The position numbers and the translations under genes were made by a program. A stretch of DNA of 64,000 nucleotides from SIRX01 sp965214475 (lineage in GTDB: Bacteria; Actinomycetota; Rubrobacteria; Rubrobacterales; Rubrobacteraceae), in contig OZ243953.1 in the NCBI GenBank assembly GCA_965214475.1, positions 1,612,001 through 1,676,000 of the forward strand. Reading direction: 5' to 3'. The notes under the pieces were generated by a model. The model did no database searches. It had not been told where the DNA came from and saw nothing but the letters and a program-made list of their open reading frames with translations. Below, piece after piece: positions 33,202 to 42,715 of the stretch. Numbering within the stretch: the first letter of the stretch is position 1; each line of letters starts with the position of its first letter.

Positions 33202-34428
33202 ATGTTACAGAGGCTAAAGAACCTCGGGCCCGGCTTGTTGGTGGCGGCGGCGTTTATCGGGCCGGGAACGGTTACGACGGCGAGCGTAGCGGGGGCGAGC
33301 GTAGGGTATGCCCTCCTGTGGGCGTTGGCTTTCTCCATCTTCGCCACGATAGTTTTGCAGGAGATGAGCGCCCGGCTGGGCATCGTAAGCCGGGAAGGTC
33401 TAGGGGAGGCGCTGCGGACCACTTTCGACAATACCGTCATCAAGGTGCTGGTGGTGCTGTTGGTGATTACGGCCATCGGTTTCGGGACGGCGGCGTTTCA
33501 GACGGGGAATATAACGGGAGCTTCGCTCGGGCTTGAGACAATCGTCGGGTTGCCAACCCAGGTGTGGGCGCTCGTGGTGGGTGTGGCGGCATTCGCGTTG
33601 CTGGCTTCCGGGATCTACAAGCTCATAGAGCGGGTGTTGGTGGTGTTAGTGATCACGATGAGCGTCGTCTTTATCTTGACGGCTGTTATCGTGCGGCCGA
33701 ACGTAGGAGATATTCTGGCGGGGATCTTTGCTCCGGGAATTCCTTCAGGGTCTCTGCTCACCGTGATCGCGCTGGTCGGCACCACAGTGGTCACGTACAA
33801 CTTCTTTCTGCACTCGGGTTCCGTGCAGGACAAGTGGCCCGAGAGCGTTCCGACGGACCAGGCGCTGAACGAGTCTCGGTTCGATACTGTAGCTTCGATC
33901 ATACTGGGCGGGGTAATTACGCTGGCTATCATGATCACCGCCGCCGCAGCCTTCTCCGGCACCGACACCCAGATACAGGACGCCGGACAGATGGCAGAAC
34001 AACTCGAACCGCTGCTGGGTCCGGCGGCCAAGTGGTTCTTCGCTATCGGCCTCTTCGCCGCCGGCATGACGAGCGCGGTAACGGCACCTCTGGCGGCGGC
34101 CTACGCCACCACCGGGGCACTCGGGTGGGAACGGGACCTGAAGAGTTGGAAATTCCGGGCGATATGGGCCATCGTTGTGATAGTCGGGACTACGTTGGCG
34201 TTTTTCGGGACCAGCCCCGTGCAAGCTATACTTATCGCCCAGGCCGCAAACGGCGTCCTACTGCCGGTAGTAGCCATCTTTCTCTTGGTCGTCATGAACC
34301 GGGCTGACTTGCTGGGCCGCTACCAGAACGGAATCGTCGGCAACATCCTCGGCGCCATCGTTATGCTCGTCGCCACCTTCCTCGGTGGCTACACGCTCCT
34401 GAGCGTCTTCGGGGTGGTGGGCGGATGA
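33202..34428 (+). CDS. NRAMP-related transporter lacking canonical metal motifs
   Basis: A 408-residue, about 11-span transporter of the NRAMP family (YcsG-like). The first helix carries GPGTVTTASVAG where metal-transporting NRAMPs have DPGN, and the sixth-helix region reads TVVTYNFFLHSGSV where they have MPH. The key Asp, Asn and Met ligands are thus missing, so a non-metal substrate is likely. In B. subtilis ycsG sits with ycsI and 5-oxoprolinase genes, the same partners as here. Strong AGGGGGGA upstream. The stop overlaps the hyuA start. Confidence 0.85.
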   Translation: MLQRLKNLGPGLLVAAAFIGPGTVTTASVAGASVGYALLWALAFSIFATIVLQEMSARLGIVSREGLGEALRTTFDNTVIKVLVVLLVITAIGFGTAAFQTGNITGASLGLETIVGLPTQVWALVVGVAAFALLASGIYKLIERVLVVLVITMSVVFILTAVIVRPNVGDILAGIFAPGIPSGSLLTVIALVGTTVVTYNFFLHSGSVQDKWPESVPTDQALNESRFDTVASIILGGVITLAIMITAAAAFSGTDTQIQDAGQMAEQLEPLLGPAAKWFFAIGLFAAGMTSAVTAPLAAAYATTGALGWERDLKSWKFRAIWAIVVIVGTTLAFFGTSPVQAILIAQAANGVLLPVVAIFLLVVMNRADLLGRYQNGIVGNILGAIVMLVATFLGGYTLLSVFGVVGG

Positions 34429-36401
34429 GCGACTTGAGACTCGGGGTAGACGTAGGCGGCACGTTCACCGACCTCGTCGCCCTCGGAAGCGGCGACGTAC
34501 AAACAGCGAAGGTCCCCTCCACCCCGCAAGACCAATCCGAAGGCGTAATGAACAGCGTGCGCTCAGCGGAGATAGAGGTGCAAAGCGTAGCCGCCTTCGC
34601 CCACGGCATGACGGTCGCCACGAACGCCCTGCTGGAGCGCAAAGGCGCAAAGACCGCCATCGTCACCACGGAAGGTTTCCGGGACGTGCTGGAGATAGCG
34701 CGCCAGGAGCGCCCCGACCTCTACGACCTGACCCAGGACCGTCCCGAACCTCTCGTTCCCCGCGAGTTGCGCTTTACCGTGAAAGAGCGGATGGGCCCGA
34801 ACGGTGAATTGGAACCTCTCGACGAAGATAGTCTGAAAGAAGTGGTCGAAGGGATCAAAAATGCCGAAGTAGAGGCGGTAGCCGTTTGCCTGATCTTCGC
34901 TTTCATGTACCCGGACCACGAGCGGGGCATAGGCGAAGCGCTGCGCGAGGAACTGCCGGACATCCACGTCTCCCTGAGTAGCGAGGTGCTGCCGGAATTT
35001 CGGGAATACGAGCGTTTCTCAACGACTACCGCCGATGCTTACCTCGGGCCGAAGCTCGCCGCCTACCTCAAGAATCTGGACGATGAGGTAGAAGGAGCCG
35101 GTATGCCGGAGCCACTGGTCATGCAGTCCTCCGGCGGAGTTATAGATCTCGGAGTGGCCACCCGGGGCGCTGCAGCCTGCGTGCTCTCCGGTCCGGCGGG
35201 CGGGGTCGTCGGCGCGGCCTACGTGGCGGCGGCCAGCGGCTACGAGAACCTGCTCACCTTCGACATGGGTGGCACCAGTTCGGACGTCGCTGCCATCCTG
35301 GAAGGCGAAGCCCTGACCACCACGGAGGCTGCAATAGCCGGCGTCCCCATAAAGCTCCCGATGGTTGACATACACACCGTTAGCGCTGGCGGCGGCTCTC
35401 TGGCCTGGGTGGATGCCGGCGGCGCACTGCGCGTCGGTCCACACTCCGCTGGGGCCGAACCAGGGCCCGCCTCATACGACAAGGGTGGCGAAGAACCTGC
35501 CGTCACCGACGCAAACCTGTTTCTAGGGTACCTGCAGGACGGTACGGAGCTCGGCGGCGAAGTGACGCTGAGCCGAGAGCGGGCTGAGAAAGCATTGGAA
35601 CAGGTGGGCAAGAGTGCGGGTATGGACGCCCTGGAGACCGCGCTGGGGGTAATGCAGGTCGCCAACACGGAGATGGTGGGCGCCCTGCGCGTGATCAGCG
35701 TCGAAAAAGGTCTCGACCCCCGCGAGTTCGCCCTCGTAGCCTTCGGTGGCGCAGGCCCCATGCACGCCTGCGCGTTGGCCGAAGAACTGAACATGGACAC
35801 GGTCCTCGTTCCCAAAGCCAGCGGCGTCCTTAGCGCTTTGGGCCTCGCCGTCTCCGACGTGCGCCGCGACTATGTCACCCCGCTCCTCTCCCCGCTCTCC
35901 GAAGTAAAAGAAGGCCAACTGGAAGAAGCCTTCGGGGAGATGGAGGAACAGGCGACGGGCCACCTGAACGACCCCGAGTTCACCCGACGGGCAGACCTGC
36001 GCTACGCGGGCCAGTCCTTCGAGCTAACTATCGAGGCCGGCGACATGGACGAACTGGCCGACAACTTCCACGCGTCTCACGAACGGCGCTACGGGTACCG
36101 GATGGAGGAGGAGCCGGTGGACCTGGTCAACCTGCGCCTCATCGCCACCGTACCGGTCGAAAAGCCGAAGTTATCCGAGAAGGAGCCGGAAGAAGACGGA
36201 GAAACCGGGAAACGGGAGGCAAACTTCGACGGCGATTGGACGGAGGTACCGGTGCTGGACCGGGCAGTGTTGGGCGTCGGCTCGGAGGTTGAGGGACCGG
36301 CAGTAGTGGAGTTCGCCGAGTCTACGTGCGTGGTGCGGCCCGGCTGGAGCGGAAAGATAGACGAGGTGGGAACCCTGATCCTGGAGCGTGAACATGAGTA
36401 A
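34425..36401 (+). CDS. Hydantoinase/5-oxoprolinase subunit A
   Basis: A 658-residue HyuA/OplA-type subunit with an actin-like ATPase fold. LRLGVDVGGTFTDLVAL opens the N-terminal domain; FAHGMTVATNALLERKGAKT, SSEVLPEFREYERFSTT, VMQSSGGVIDL, LSGPAGGVVGA and FDMGGTSSDVA follow, then FGGAGPMHA. The family hydrolyses 5-oxoproline or N-methylhydantoin with ATP, together with subunit B. Translation is coupled to the NRAMP-like gene (ATGA). With DUF1445 upstream, the natural substrate may be 5-oxo-D- or L-proline. Confidence 0.9.
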   Translation: MSDLRLGVDVGGTFTDLVALGSGDVQTAKVPSTPQDQSEGVMNSVRSAEIEVQSVAAFAHGMTVATNALLERKGAKTAIVTTEGFRDVLEIARQERPDLYDLTQDRPEPLVPRELRFTVKERMGPNGELEPLDEDSLKEVVEGIKNAEVEAVAVCLIFAFMYPDHERGIGEALREELPDIHVSLSSEVLPEFREYERFSTTTADAYLGPKLAAYLKNLDDEVEGAGMPEPLVMQSSGGVIDLGVATRGAAACVLSGPAGGVVGAAYVAAASGYENLLTFDMGGTSSDVAAILEGEALTTTEAAIAGVPIKLPMVDIHTVSAGGGSLAWVDAGGALRVGPHSAGAEPGPASYDKGGEEPAVTDANLFLGYLQDGTELGGEVTLSRERAEKALEQVGKSAGMDALETALGVMQVANTEMVGALRVISVEKGLDPREFALVAFGGAGPMHACALAEELNMDTVLVPKASGVLSALGLAVSDVRRDYVTPLLSPLSEVKEGQLEEAFGEMEEQATGHLNDPEFTRRADLRYAGQSFELTIEAGDMDELADNFHASHERRYGYRMEEEPVDLVNLRLIATVPVEKPKLSEKEPEEDGETGKREANFDGDWTEVPVLDRAVLGVGSEVEGPAVVEFAESTCVVRPGWSGKIDEVGTLILEREHE

Positions 36402-37941
36402 CAGAAAGCTGGACCCCGTAACCTTATCTGTCCTAGCCAGCGCTCTCTCCGGGGCTGCAGAGGAGATGGGCGCCGTTCTCATAAGAGGCGCCTACTCCTC
36501 CAACATCAAGGAGAGGCGCGATTGTTCTGCGGCCCTCTTCGACGCGGAAGGAAAGATGGTCGCCCAGGCCGAGCACATCCCGGTGCATCTCGGCGCGATG
36601 CCCGAGGCGGTCTCGGCGGTGATGAAGCGAGACCCCGAGCCCGGCGACGTCTTCGCGCTCAACGACCCTTACTCCGGCGGTACGCACCTGCCGGACATAA
36701 CGCTAGTCTCACCGCTAGAGAACGAAGGTGAGATCATCGGATATGCGGTCACGCGGGCGCACCACTCTGACGTAGGCGGCATGAGCCCCGGCTCGATGCC
36801 GAGTAACTCGCGGGAGATCTATCAGGAGGGCATAATCATCCCGCCGGTGCGGCTCGTTCACGAGGGTGAGTACGTCGAGGAGATACTGGACCTGATACTT
36901 GCAAACGTTCGCACTCCCGACCTGCGACGCGGCGACCTGCGGGCCCAGATCGCGGGCAACAACCTGGCCCAGACCCGCATATCGGAGCTGATCGAACGCC
37001 GCGGTAAAGACACGGTGCTCACCGCTTTCGATGAGGTCATCGCTTATACGGAACGTCGCACCCGCGAGGCGATCCGGGACCTCCCCGATGGTGAGTACAC
37101 CGCAGAAAGCGAAATAGAAGGCGACGGCGCCACCGATGAAGACATCCCGATCAAAGTCTCCGTCACCATAGAAGACGACGAGATAACCATAGACTTTGCC
37201 GGCACCTCTGGGGCGGTCGCGGGTAACGTCAACTGCCCGCTAGCCGTGACCCGCTCCTCTTGCTACTTCGCCCTGCGCGTGTTGCTCCCCGGCGACGTAC
37301 CGGCCAACGCCGGAACCTACGCCCCACTCACCATAAACGCTCCCGAAGGTAGCCTCGTAAATGCCGAGAGTCCCTCGGCGGTGGTGGCGGGTAACGTCGA
37401 GACTAGCCAACGGGTCTCGGACACCATCCTGCTCGCTTTCTCCGGCGCCTCCGAACTCATCGCCGGCGGACAGGGTACGATGAACAACCTCATAATCGGG
37501 GGGTCCGGTAGCGGCGGCTGGACTTACTACGAGACCATCGGTGGCGGCCAGGGGGCGAGTAAAACGGGCGACGGTCCCTCCGGCGTCCACGTCGGAATGT
37601 CTAATACCCTAAACACTCCCGTAGAAGCCCTGGAACTCGAATACCCGATGCGCGTCAAGCGCTACGAACTGCGCCACGACTCCGGCGGCGAGGGTGGGCA
37701 TCGCGGCGGCGATGGCGTCATCCGCTCCGTACGTGTTCTGGAGCCCGCCAGACTCTCGCTGCTCACCGATCGGCGCCGTCACGGACCACGAGGTTTGGAA
37801 GGCGGCGAGTCCGGCGAGCCGGGCAAGAACCTCCTGAACGACGAAGAGCTTCCATCAAAGGTCAGCCGCGAGCTGGAGGAAGGCGATGTAGTTACGATCG
37901 AGACGCCGGGCGGCGGCGGCTACGGTAGCCCCGGGAACTAG
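36394..37941 (+). CDS. Hydantoinase/5-oxoprolinase subunit B
   Basis: A 515-residue HyuB/OplB-type subunit. LDPVTLSVLASALSGAAEEM, NIKERRDCSAALFDAEGKMV, IPVHLGAMPEAV, FALNDPYSGGTHLPDITLVS, RAHHSDVGGMSPGSMP and the Gly-rich C terminus TIETPGGGGYGSP are typical. ATG 36394 lies within the end of hyuA with GGAG seven bases before it. Its stop overlaps the converging GH15 gene by four bases. Confidence 0.9.
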   Translation: MSNRKLDPVTLSVLASALSGAAEEMGAVLIRGAYSSNIKERRDCSAALFDAEGKMVAQAEHIPVHLGAMPEAVSAVMKRDPEPGDVFALNDPYSGGTHLPDITLVSPLENEGEIIGYAVTRAHHSDVGGMSPGSMPSNSREIYQEGIIIPPVRLVHEGEYVEEILDLILANVRTPDLRRGDLRAQIAGNNLAQTRISELIERRGKDTVLTAFDEVIAYTERRTREAIRDLPDGEYTAESEIEGDGATDEDIPIKVSVTIEDDEITIDFAGTSGAVAGNVNCPLAVTRSSCYFALRVLLPGDVPANAGTYAPLTINAPEGSLVNAESPSAVVAGNVETSQRVSDTILLAFSGASELIAGGQGTMNNLIIGGSGSGGWTYYETIGGGQGASKTGDGPSGVHVGMSNTLNTPVEALELEYPMRVKRYELRHDSGGEGGHRGGDGVIRSVRVLEPARLSLLTDRRRHGPRGLEGGESGEPGKNLLNDEELPSKVSRELEEGDVVTIETPGGGGYGSPGN

Positions 37942-39353
37942 GACTCCGCTGGTACTGGAGGAATAGGGAGAGGCTCTTCTTTGGCGACCAACGCCAGCAA
38001 CACCACCGCACTCGTCCAACCCAGCGGCGCGACGGCCTGCGGTTTTCCCATCCCGTCTACCTTCTCCGGGAACGAGCCGAGCTCCGTACGGTGGTTCGCA
38101 AGCCACCCGAGGTAGCGGTTCGCCGACGCTTCGTCTCCGCTTGCCGCAGCGGATAAGGCGAAGAACGCAGTCTCCGGGGTCCAAGCGACGGTGGGTTTCT
38201 GACGCCACTTCTCACCGGGCAACATGCCGCCGTTAGGGGCTCGCAGCTTCTCCGCCGCGTTTTCGATGGCGCTCTCGACCGATGGGTTCGTCAGGACGAA
38301 GGGTGGGGCCAGGAAAGTCACGGCGGCGTCAGCGCCGCTACGAGGGCGAGTGGTGCGCTGGTAACCGTGGGGCTCGAACTCGCGCCCGATGGCAGCGTCC
38401 AGTCGGGCAGCGGAATCCGCGTAGTGCCTGGCTTCGGGCCCGTGACCCAGTCCGTCCGCGAGATCCGAGGCGGCGCGTAGACCGGTGCGTAGGGGCGCGG
38501 CGGTGCCGAGGTTCGGCTTCCAGGTCGGGATCTCCCAGTAGTCCGGGCCGCCGGGCGGCAGGCCACCGGAGTCTAGAGAACCGGCTGCGGCGTCGGCGGA
38601 CCGGCGGACGGCGGGCCAGAGCACTTCGATCTCATCGCTCTCCTCGGGCGATGTGGTCGCGTAGAACCAGACGGCCCACGGGAACCATCCGGTGGCGTCG
38701 AGTTGCGAGTCGCGGCCATCGAGGACCGGCGAGCCGCCCGGTTTGTAACGGGCTTCCCAGGTGCCGTCCTCTTTTTGCGCGGACGCCAGAAACCGGAGTA
38801 TTTTGTAGGATTCTTCGTGGTGTCCGGTGGCGGCGAAGGCAACTGCTGTCCAGCTTGCGTCGCGAGGCCAGACGTAGTTCCAGCGCTTGTAGGGCGCCGC
38901 TACTGTGGCGCCGTTTTCATCCGTCAGGAGGCGCAGGTCCAGCAAGGTGCGCTCCGCCCTCCGGCGTTCCTTTTTAGTTGAGCCGGGAACGCGACCCTTT
39001 TTTAGCCAGGCGCGGGTTTCGGCGACGGCGGCTCTTGCGCCAGGGTCTTCTGGAGATACGGTAACGGGGTTGGATGCGTCCGGCGGCAGGTAGCGTAGTT
39101 TACCGTTGGGGAGGCGTAGAACGTTAGAGCCGGGCAAGTACGAAGCTCCACGAGCTTCATCCGGTGGGATTCTATAGGTAGAGGCGCCGTTGCCCAGAAG
39201 GCCGGCCATTTGAAGTGGTACCGGGTCCGGGTAGTCCCGGGCTTTCCGCAACCCTCCCGCCCCAAGACCCAGGGATAGAACCAGGACCACGACAGCCAAT
39301 GCCGCGTAGCCTCGCATGCGAGGAGATCCACTACTTTTCTTCACCCACCGCAT
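37938..39353 (-). CDS. Secreted or membrane-anchored GH15-like glycoside hydrolase
   Basis: A 471-residue protein with a basic N terminus and one hydrophobic segment (residues 15-34, YAALAVVVLVLSLGLGAGGL) acting as signal or anchor. The remainder is an (alpha/alpha)6-type fold: YKRWNYVWPRDASWTAVAFA is the glucoamylase-like signature, and LDATGWFPWAVWFYATTS and KPTVAWTPETAFFALSA carry acidic residues where the catalytic Glu pair is expected. Probable action on alpha-glucans or similar glycosides outside the cell. Confidence 0.75.
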   Translation of the reverse strand: MRWVKKSSGSPRMRGYAALAVVVLVLSLGLGAGGLRKARDYPDPVPLQMAGLLGNGASTYRIPPDEARGASYLPGSNVLRLPNGKLRYLPPDASNPVTVSPEDPGARAAVAETRAWLKKGRVPGSTKKERRRAERTLLDLRLLTDENGATVAAPYKRWNYVWPRDASWTAVAFAATGHHEESYKILRFLASAQKEDGTWEARYKPGGSPVLDGRDSQLDATGWFPWAVWFYATTSPEESDEIEVLWPAVRRSADAAAGSLDSGGLPPGGPDYWEIPTWKPNLGTAAPLRTGLRAASDLADGLGHGPEARHYADSAARLDAAIGREFEPHGYQRTTRPRSGADAAVTFLAPPFVLTNPSVESAIENAAEKLRAPNGGMLPGEKWRQKPTVAWTPETAFFALSAAASGDEASANRYLGWLANHRTELGSFPEKVDGMGKPQAVAPLGWTSAVVLLALVAKEEPLPIPPVPAES

Positions 39354-39431
39354 ATCACAGTAGATTCTAGAGCATTCGAAGCGTTCCGGGCCTCCGGGCT
39401 ACCCGGCAAACCTCGCGGAGAGTTTCAAGCT

Positions 39432-40220
39432 TTACAGTGCCCGGACCATGCCCCCGTCGATCAGAATGGTCTGCCCGGTCGTGTAGGCGTTCGCCGGAGA
39501 CGCCAGAAAAGCCACCACTTTCGCGAACTTTTCCGACGTCCCGTAGCGCCCGAGCGGTATCTTTGACGCGAACTCCGTCCGCACCTCCTCGACCGGGATG
39601 TCGAGTGCTTCAGCTTGCGCCAGATCTAGAGACGCCGAGCGTTCCGTGTGAATACGCCCCGGTCCCAGAGTGTTTATGAGGATGCTGTCCGGGGCCAACT
39701 CGGAGGCGAGGCTCTTCGCGAGCCCGGCTATGCCAGCGCGGAAGGTGTTAGAGAGCGTTAAGTTCTCGATGGGCTGCTTTATGGAAGAAGATGCAACGTT
39801 GACGATTCGCCCCCCGCCTCGCTCCCGCATGTGGGGCAAGACATTTCGGATGAGTCGCACGAAGCTCATCAGGTTCAACTCGAACGCGTCCCGCCATTCC
39901 TCCTCCGAAAGGTCGTCGAAACCTCCAGCGGGCGGCCCACCAGAGTTGTTGACCAGGACATCCACAACACCAAATTGCTCGACCGAGCTATTTACGAGGT
40001 CGCGGACATCTTTTTCGCGCGCCAGGTCCGCCACCTGATAGCGGACCTCAGAGCCGGTCTCTTCTTCTATCTCCGTGGCAGCCCGTGAGAGCGTTTCCTC
40101 CGTACGGCCGGAGATCATAACCCGCGCCCCTTCGGCGGCGAGTTCCGCCGCTATCGCCCGCCCGAGTCCCTTGCTCGAAGCCGCCACCAGTGCGACTTTC
40201 CCTTGCAGACCGAGATCCAC
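39432..40220 (-). CDS. Short-chain dehydrogenase/reductase
   Basis: A 262-residue SDR. The cofactor loop reads AASSKGLGRAI (a variant of TGxxxGxG), followed by NNSGGPPAGGFDDLSEEEW, ASSSIKQPIENLTLSN with a shifted catalytic region, and a C-terminal TTGQTILIDGG. The subgroup with NNSGGPP is common as 3-oxoacyl-ACP reductase-like proteins. The active-site Tyr-xxx-Lys is replaced by NTFRAGIAG, so ordinary reductase activity is doubtful. Start GTG 40220 with AGGTAA, two bases after the FAH gene. Confidence 0.78.
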   Translation of the reverse strand: MDLGLQGKVALVAASSKGLGRAIAAELAAEGARVMISGRTEETLSRAATEIEEETGSEVRYQVADLAREKDVRDLVNSSVEQFGVVDVLVNNSGGPPAGGFDDLSEEEWRDAFELNLMSFVRLIRNVLPHMRERGGGRIVNVASSSIKQPIENLTLSNTFRAGIAGLAKSLASELAPDSILINTLGPGRIHTERSASLDLAQAEALDIPVEEVRTEFASKIPLGRYGTSEKFAKVVAFLASPANAYTTGQTILIDGGMVRAL

Positions 40221-40222
40221 AC

Positions 40223-41089
40223 TTACCTCATTACCGGGTTGGTTAGCGACTCGAAGCCGCTGACGCGACACTCCAACACGTCGCCGTCCTCTAACTCTAC
40301 AGCCCCCGGCGTCCCCGTGGAAATAATGTCACCGGGTAAAAGCGTCATGACCCGCGAGTGAAACGAAACCAATTCCCACGGAGAGAATGTCATGTTCGAA
40401 ACGGTGTTCTCGCGCCGGACCTCACCGTTCAATACGGTAGCAACCGTCAGGTCTTCGACCTCTCCGACCTCATCCGGCATCGTCAAGTGTGGCCCGAAGC
40501 TGAAGAAAGTATCGAAGCTTTTCGAACGTGTGAGGTAGCGGGGGTTTCTCCGCAAGATGTCTTCTGCGGTCATGTCCAGAACGGTCGTGAATCCCGCGAT
40601 TACGAAAGGTGCTTCTTCTACCGAAACGTCCTTCGTCTTACGCCCGATAACGACGCCCAATTCGGCCTCGCCGGTTATGCGGTCCGACTGTTCGGGGAGC
40701 CGTATCTCTTCGCCCGAACCGATGATCGTCGTGTCGGGGCGCATGAAACTCGCCGGTTCTATGCCGGGCGGGGTTTCGTTCAGGTCTCCGGCGTGCTCGG
40801 CGTAGTTGAGGCCGATGCCCCAGATCTTGCGGGGCCTCCGGTAAAGCGGACCGTAAGGAATATGGTCTTTCGGTATCACGTAGCCGGCGAGTTTATCCAA
40901 CGCAGCCTCATCCAGGCTACGAAACCAAGACTGGAGATCATGCGCCCCCTCGCTCTCCAGCAAGGCGAAGAGATCCGTAGGCCAATCCTCTTTCAGGATA
41001 GCGTTGACCTGCTCTATCGAGACTACACCGTCAGGCAACACGACAGCCGCTGTTTCCACACCGCCGGACTTTACAGTAGCGAATATCAT
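40223..41089 (-). CDS. Fumarylacetoacetate hydrolase family protein
   Basis: A 288-residue FAH-fold protein. The metal motif is GEAELGVVIGRKTK with Glu ligands, preceded by GIGLNYAEHAGDLNETPP, and followed by SKSFDTFFSFGPHL and DIISTGTPGAVELEDGD. Members hydrolyse or decarboxylate acylpyruvates and related diketo acids. Coupled to the SDR downstream. Divergent from an acyl-CoA dehydrogenase gene, so the region may degrade an aromatic or branched acid. Confidence 0.87.
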   Translation of the reverse strand: MIFATVKSGGVETAAVVLPDGVVSIEQVNAILKEDWPTDLFALLESEGAHDLQSWFRSLDEAALDKLAGYVIPKDHIPYGPLYRRPRKIWGIGLNYAEHAGDLNETPPGIEPASFMRPDTTIIGSGEEIRLPEQSDRITGEAELGVVIGRKTKDVSVEEAPFVIAGFTTVLDMTAEDILRRNPRYLTRSKSFDTFFSFGPHLTMPDEVGEVEDLTVATVLNGEVRRENTVSNMTFSPWELVSFHSRVMTLLPGDIISTGTPGAVELEDGDVLECRVSGFESLTNPVMR

Positions 41090-41196
41090 TCGAGATTCTC
41101 TCCCGTGTGCGTTCGCGCGGTCATTGTGTCAGAGTTGCGGGGATCATACCGCTGTGGAAGAATCCAGCTTCAGGATTTCTTTGGGAAGGAGAATTG

Positions 41197-42420
41197 GTGA
41201 ACTTCGATTATTCAGAGAAGGTTCAAGAGCTCCGGGGAAAACTCGAAGAGTTTATGGACGAGCGCATCTACCCGAACGAGAAAACGTTCGAGGAGCAACT
41301 GACGGAGGCAGAGAGCCGGTGGATGATTCCGCCCGTCATGGAGGATCTGAAAGCCGAGGCGAAAGATGCCGGGCTCTGGAACCTATTCCTACCAGACTCG
41401 GAGTACGGCGCGGGCCTGACGAACCTGGAGTACGCCCCCCTGTGCGAGATCATGGGCCGCTCGCCCATCGGTCCCGAGGTCTTTAACTGCAATGCCCCCG
41501 ACACCGGGAACATGGAGGTTCTGGTCCGCTATGGGACGGAAGAGCAGAAAGAACGCTGGCTCGAACCCCTCCTGAACGGGGAGATACGGTCCTGCTTCGC
41601 CATGACCGAGCCGGAAGTGGCCTCCTCAGACGCAACCAACATCCAATCGAGCATAGAACGTACCTCCGGTGGCGACGAGTACGTCATAAACGGTAGGAAG
41701 TGGTGGATCTCCGGTGCCGGTGATCCGCGGTGCGCCATCTCCATCTTCATGGGCAAGACGGATTTCGAGGCCCAGCGCCACGAGCAGCAGTCAATGATCC
41801 TGGTCCCTATGAACACACCAGGCGTAACGATACACCGAACACTAAACGTCTTCGGCTACGATGACGCACCCCACGGCCACGCGGAGATAACCTTCGAGGA
41901 CGTGCGGGTCCCGGCGGAGAACATCATCTGGGATGAGGGCAAAGGCTTCGCCATCGCCCAGGGCCGCCTAGGACCGGGCCGCATCCACCACTGCATGAGG
42001 CTCATCGGGGTGGCGGAGCGGGCGCTAGAGTTGATGTGTGCGCGGGTGAAAGAGCGTGAGGCGTTCGGAAAGCCGCTCGCCGAACAAGGTGTCATTATGG
42101 AGTGGATCGCCGACTCCCGCATCGAGATAGACCAGGCAAGATTTCTGACCCTTAACGCCGCCCACATGATGGACACCGTCGGCAACAAGGAAGCGCGTTC
42201 GGAGATAGCTCAGATTAAAGTGGTAGCCCCGAACATGACCCTGAAGGTTCTCGACCGCGCCATACAAGCCCACGGTGGCGGCGGCGTCTCAGACGATTTC
42301 CCACTGGCGGCATTCTGGGCCAACTCCCGCACCCTGCGTCTCGCCGACGGTCCCGACGAAGTTCACCGCGCCTCTGTCGCCAAACAGGAGCTAAAGAAAG
42401 AGCATAAGGTTAAGGTTTAG
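41197..42420 (+). CDS. Acyl-CoA dehydrogenase (ACAD10/11-like)
   Basis: A 407-residue FAD-dependent acyl-CoA dehydrogenase. Shown by ALCEIMGRSPIGPEVFNCNA-like region, CFAMTEPEVASSDATNIQSS, GRKWWISGAGDPRC, the FAD segment RVKEREAFGKPLAEQGVIMEW and the C-terminal LADGPDEVHRASVAKQEL, which is characteristic of the ACAD10/11 subgroup. GTG 41197 is supported by AAGGAGAA; the longer ATG-initiated reading would cover the promoter. Probably acts on branched or 4-hydroxy acyl-CoA; substrate unproven. Confidence 0.87.
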   Translation: MNFDYSEKVQELRGKLEEFMDERIYPNEKTFEEQLTEAESRWMIPPVMEDLKAEAKDAGLWNLFLPDSEYGAGLTNLEYAPLCEIMGRSPIGPEVFNCNAPDTGNMEVLVRYGTEEQKERWLEPLLNGEIRSCFAMTEPEVASSDATNIQSSIERTSGGDEYVINGRKWWISGAGDPRCAISIFMGKTDFEAQRHEQQSMILVPMNTPGVTIHRTLNVFGYDDAPHGHAEITFEDVRVPAENIIWDEGKGFAIAQGRLGPGRIHHCMRLIGVAERALELMCARVKEREAFGKPLAEQGVIMEWIADSRIEIDQARFLTLNAAHMMDTVGNKEARSEIAQIKVVAPNMTLKVLDRAIQAHGGGGVSDDFPLAAFWANSRTLRLADGPDEVHRASVAKQELKKEHKVKV

Positions 42421-42469
42421 AGAACCTACCGGCGCGTAGAGAAGAGTTGTCCTGAACCGGGATCTCATT

Positions 42470-42715
42470 TTGCTGGGCATCAAGTACGAGTCCGCGGTCC
42501 TCGCCGGGATAGACGAGACGCGTCTCGCGGCCATCACGGAGCAGATAAAAGAGGAGGCCGGCGCCGGGTGGGAGACGGAACCCGCGATCCTGCACGGGCG
42601 TAACGCCGTGCGCGAAGAGCAGGGACTGAAAAAGCTCGGCGAACCCCGACGAGAATCCGAAACCAAACAAGATCCAGTCCGCAAATCCCTGTTCAGCCGG
42701 TGGCTAAAAGACTGA
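42470..42715 (+). CDS. Small hypothetical protein
   Basis: An 81-residue, acidic and basic mixed, soluble protein, starting at a TTG (LLGIKYESAVLAGIDETRLA). It contains a helix EQIKEEAGAGWETEPAILHG and ends KSLFSRWLKD. It lies 49 bases after the acyl-CoA dehydrogenase. No family recognised. No strong ribosome site is seen, and ORFs on the other strand overlap, so it may not be real. Confidence 0.35.
   Translation: MLGIKYESAVLAGIDETRLAAITEQIKEEAGAGWETEPAILHGRNAVREEQGLKKLGEPRRESETKQDPVRKSLFSRWLKD

Noticed and set aside
33564..34307. A 247-codon open frame overlapping the NRAMP-like gene
   Set aside because: It is Arg/His/Gly-rich shadow sequence of the real frame with no family pattern.
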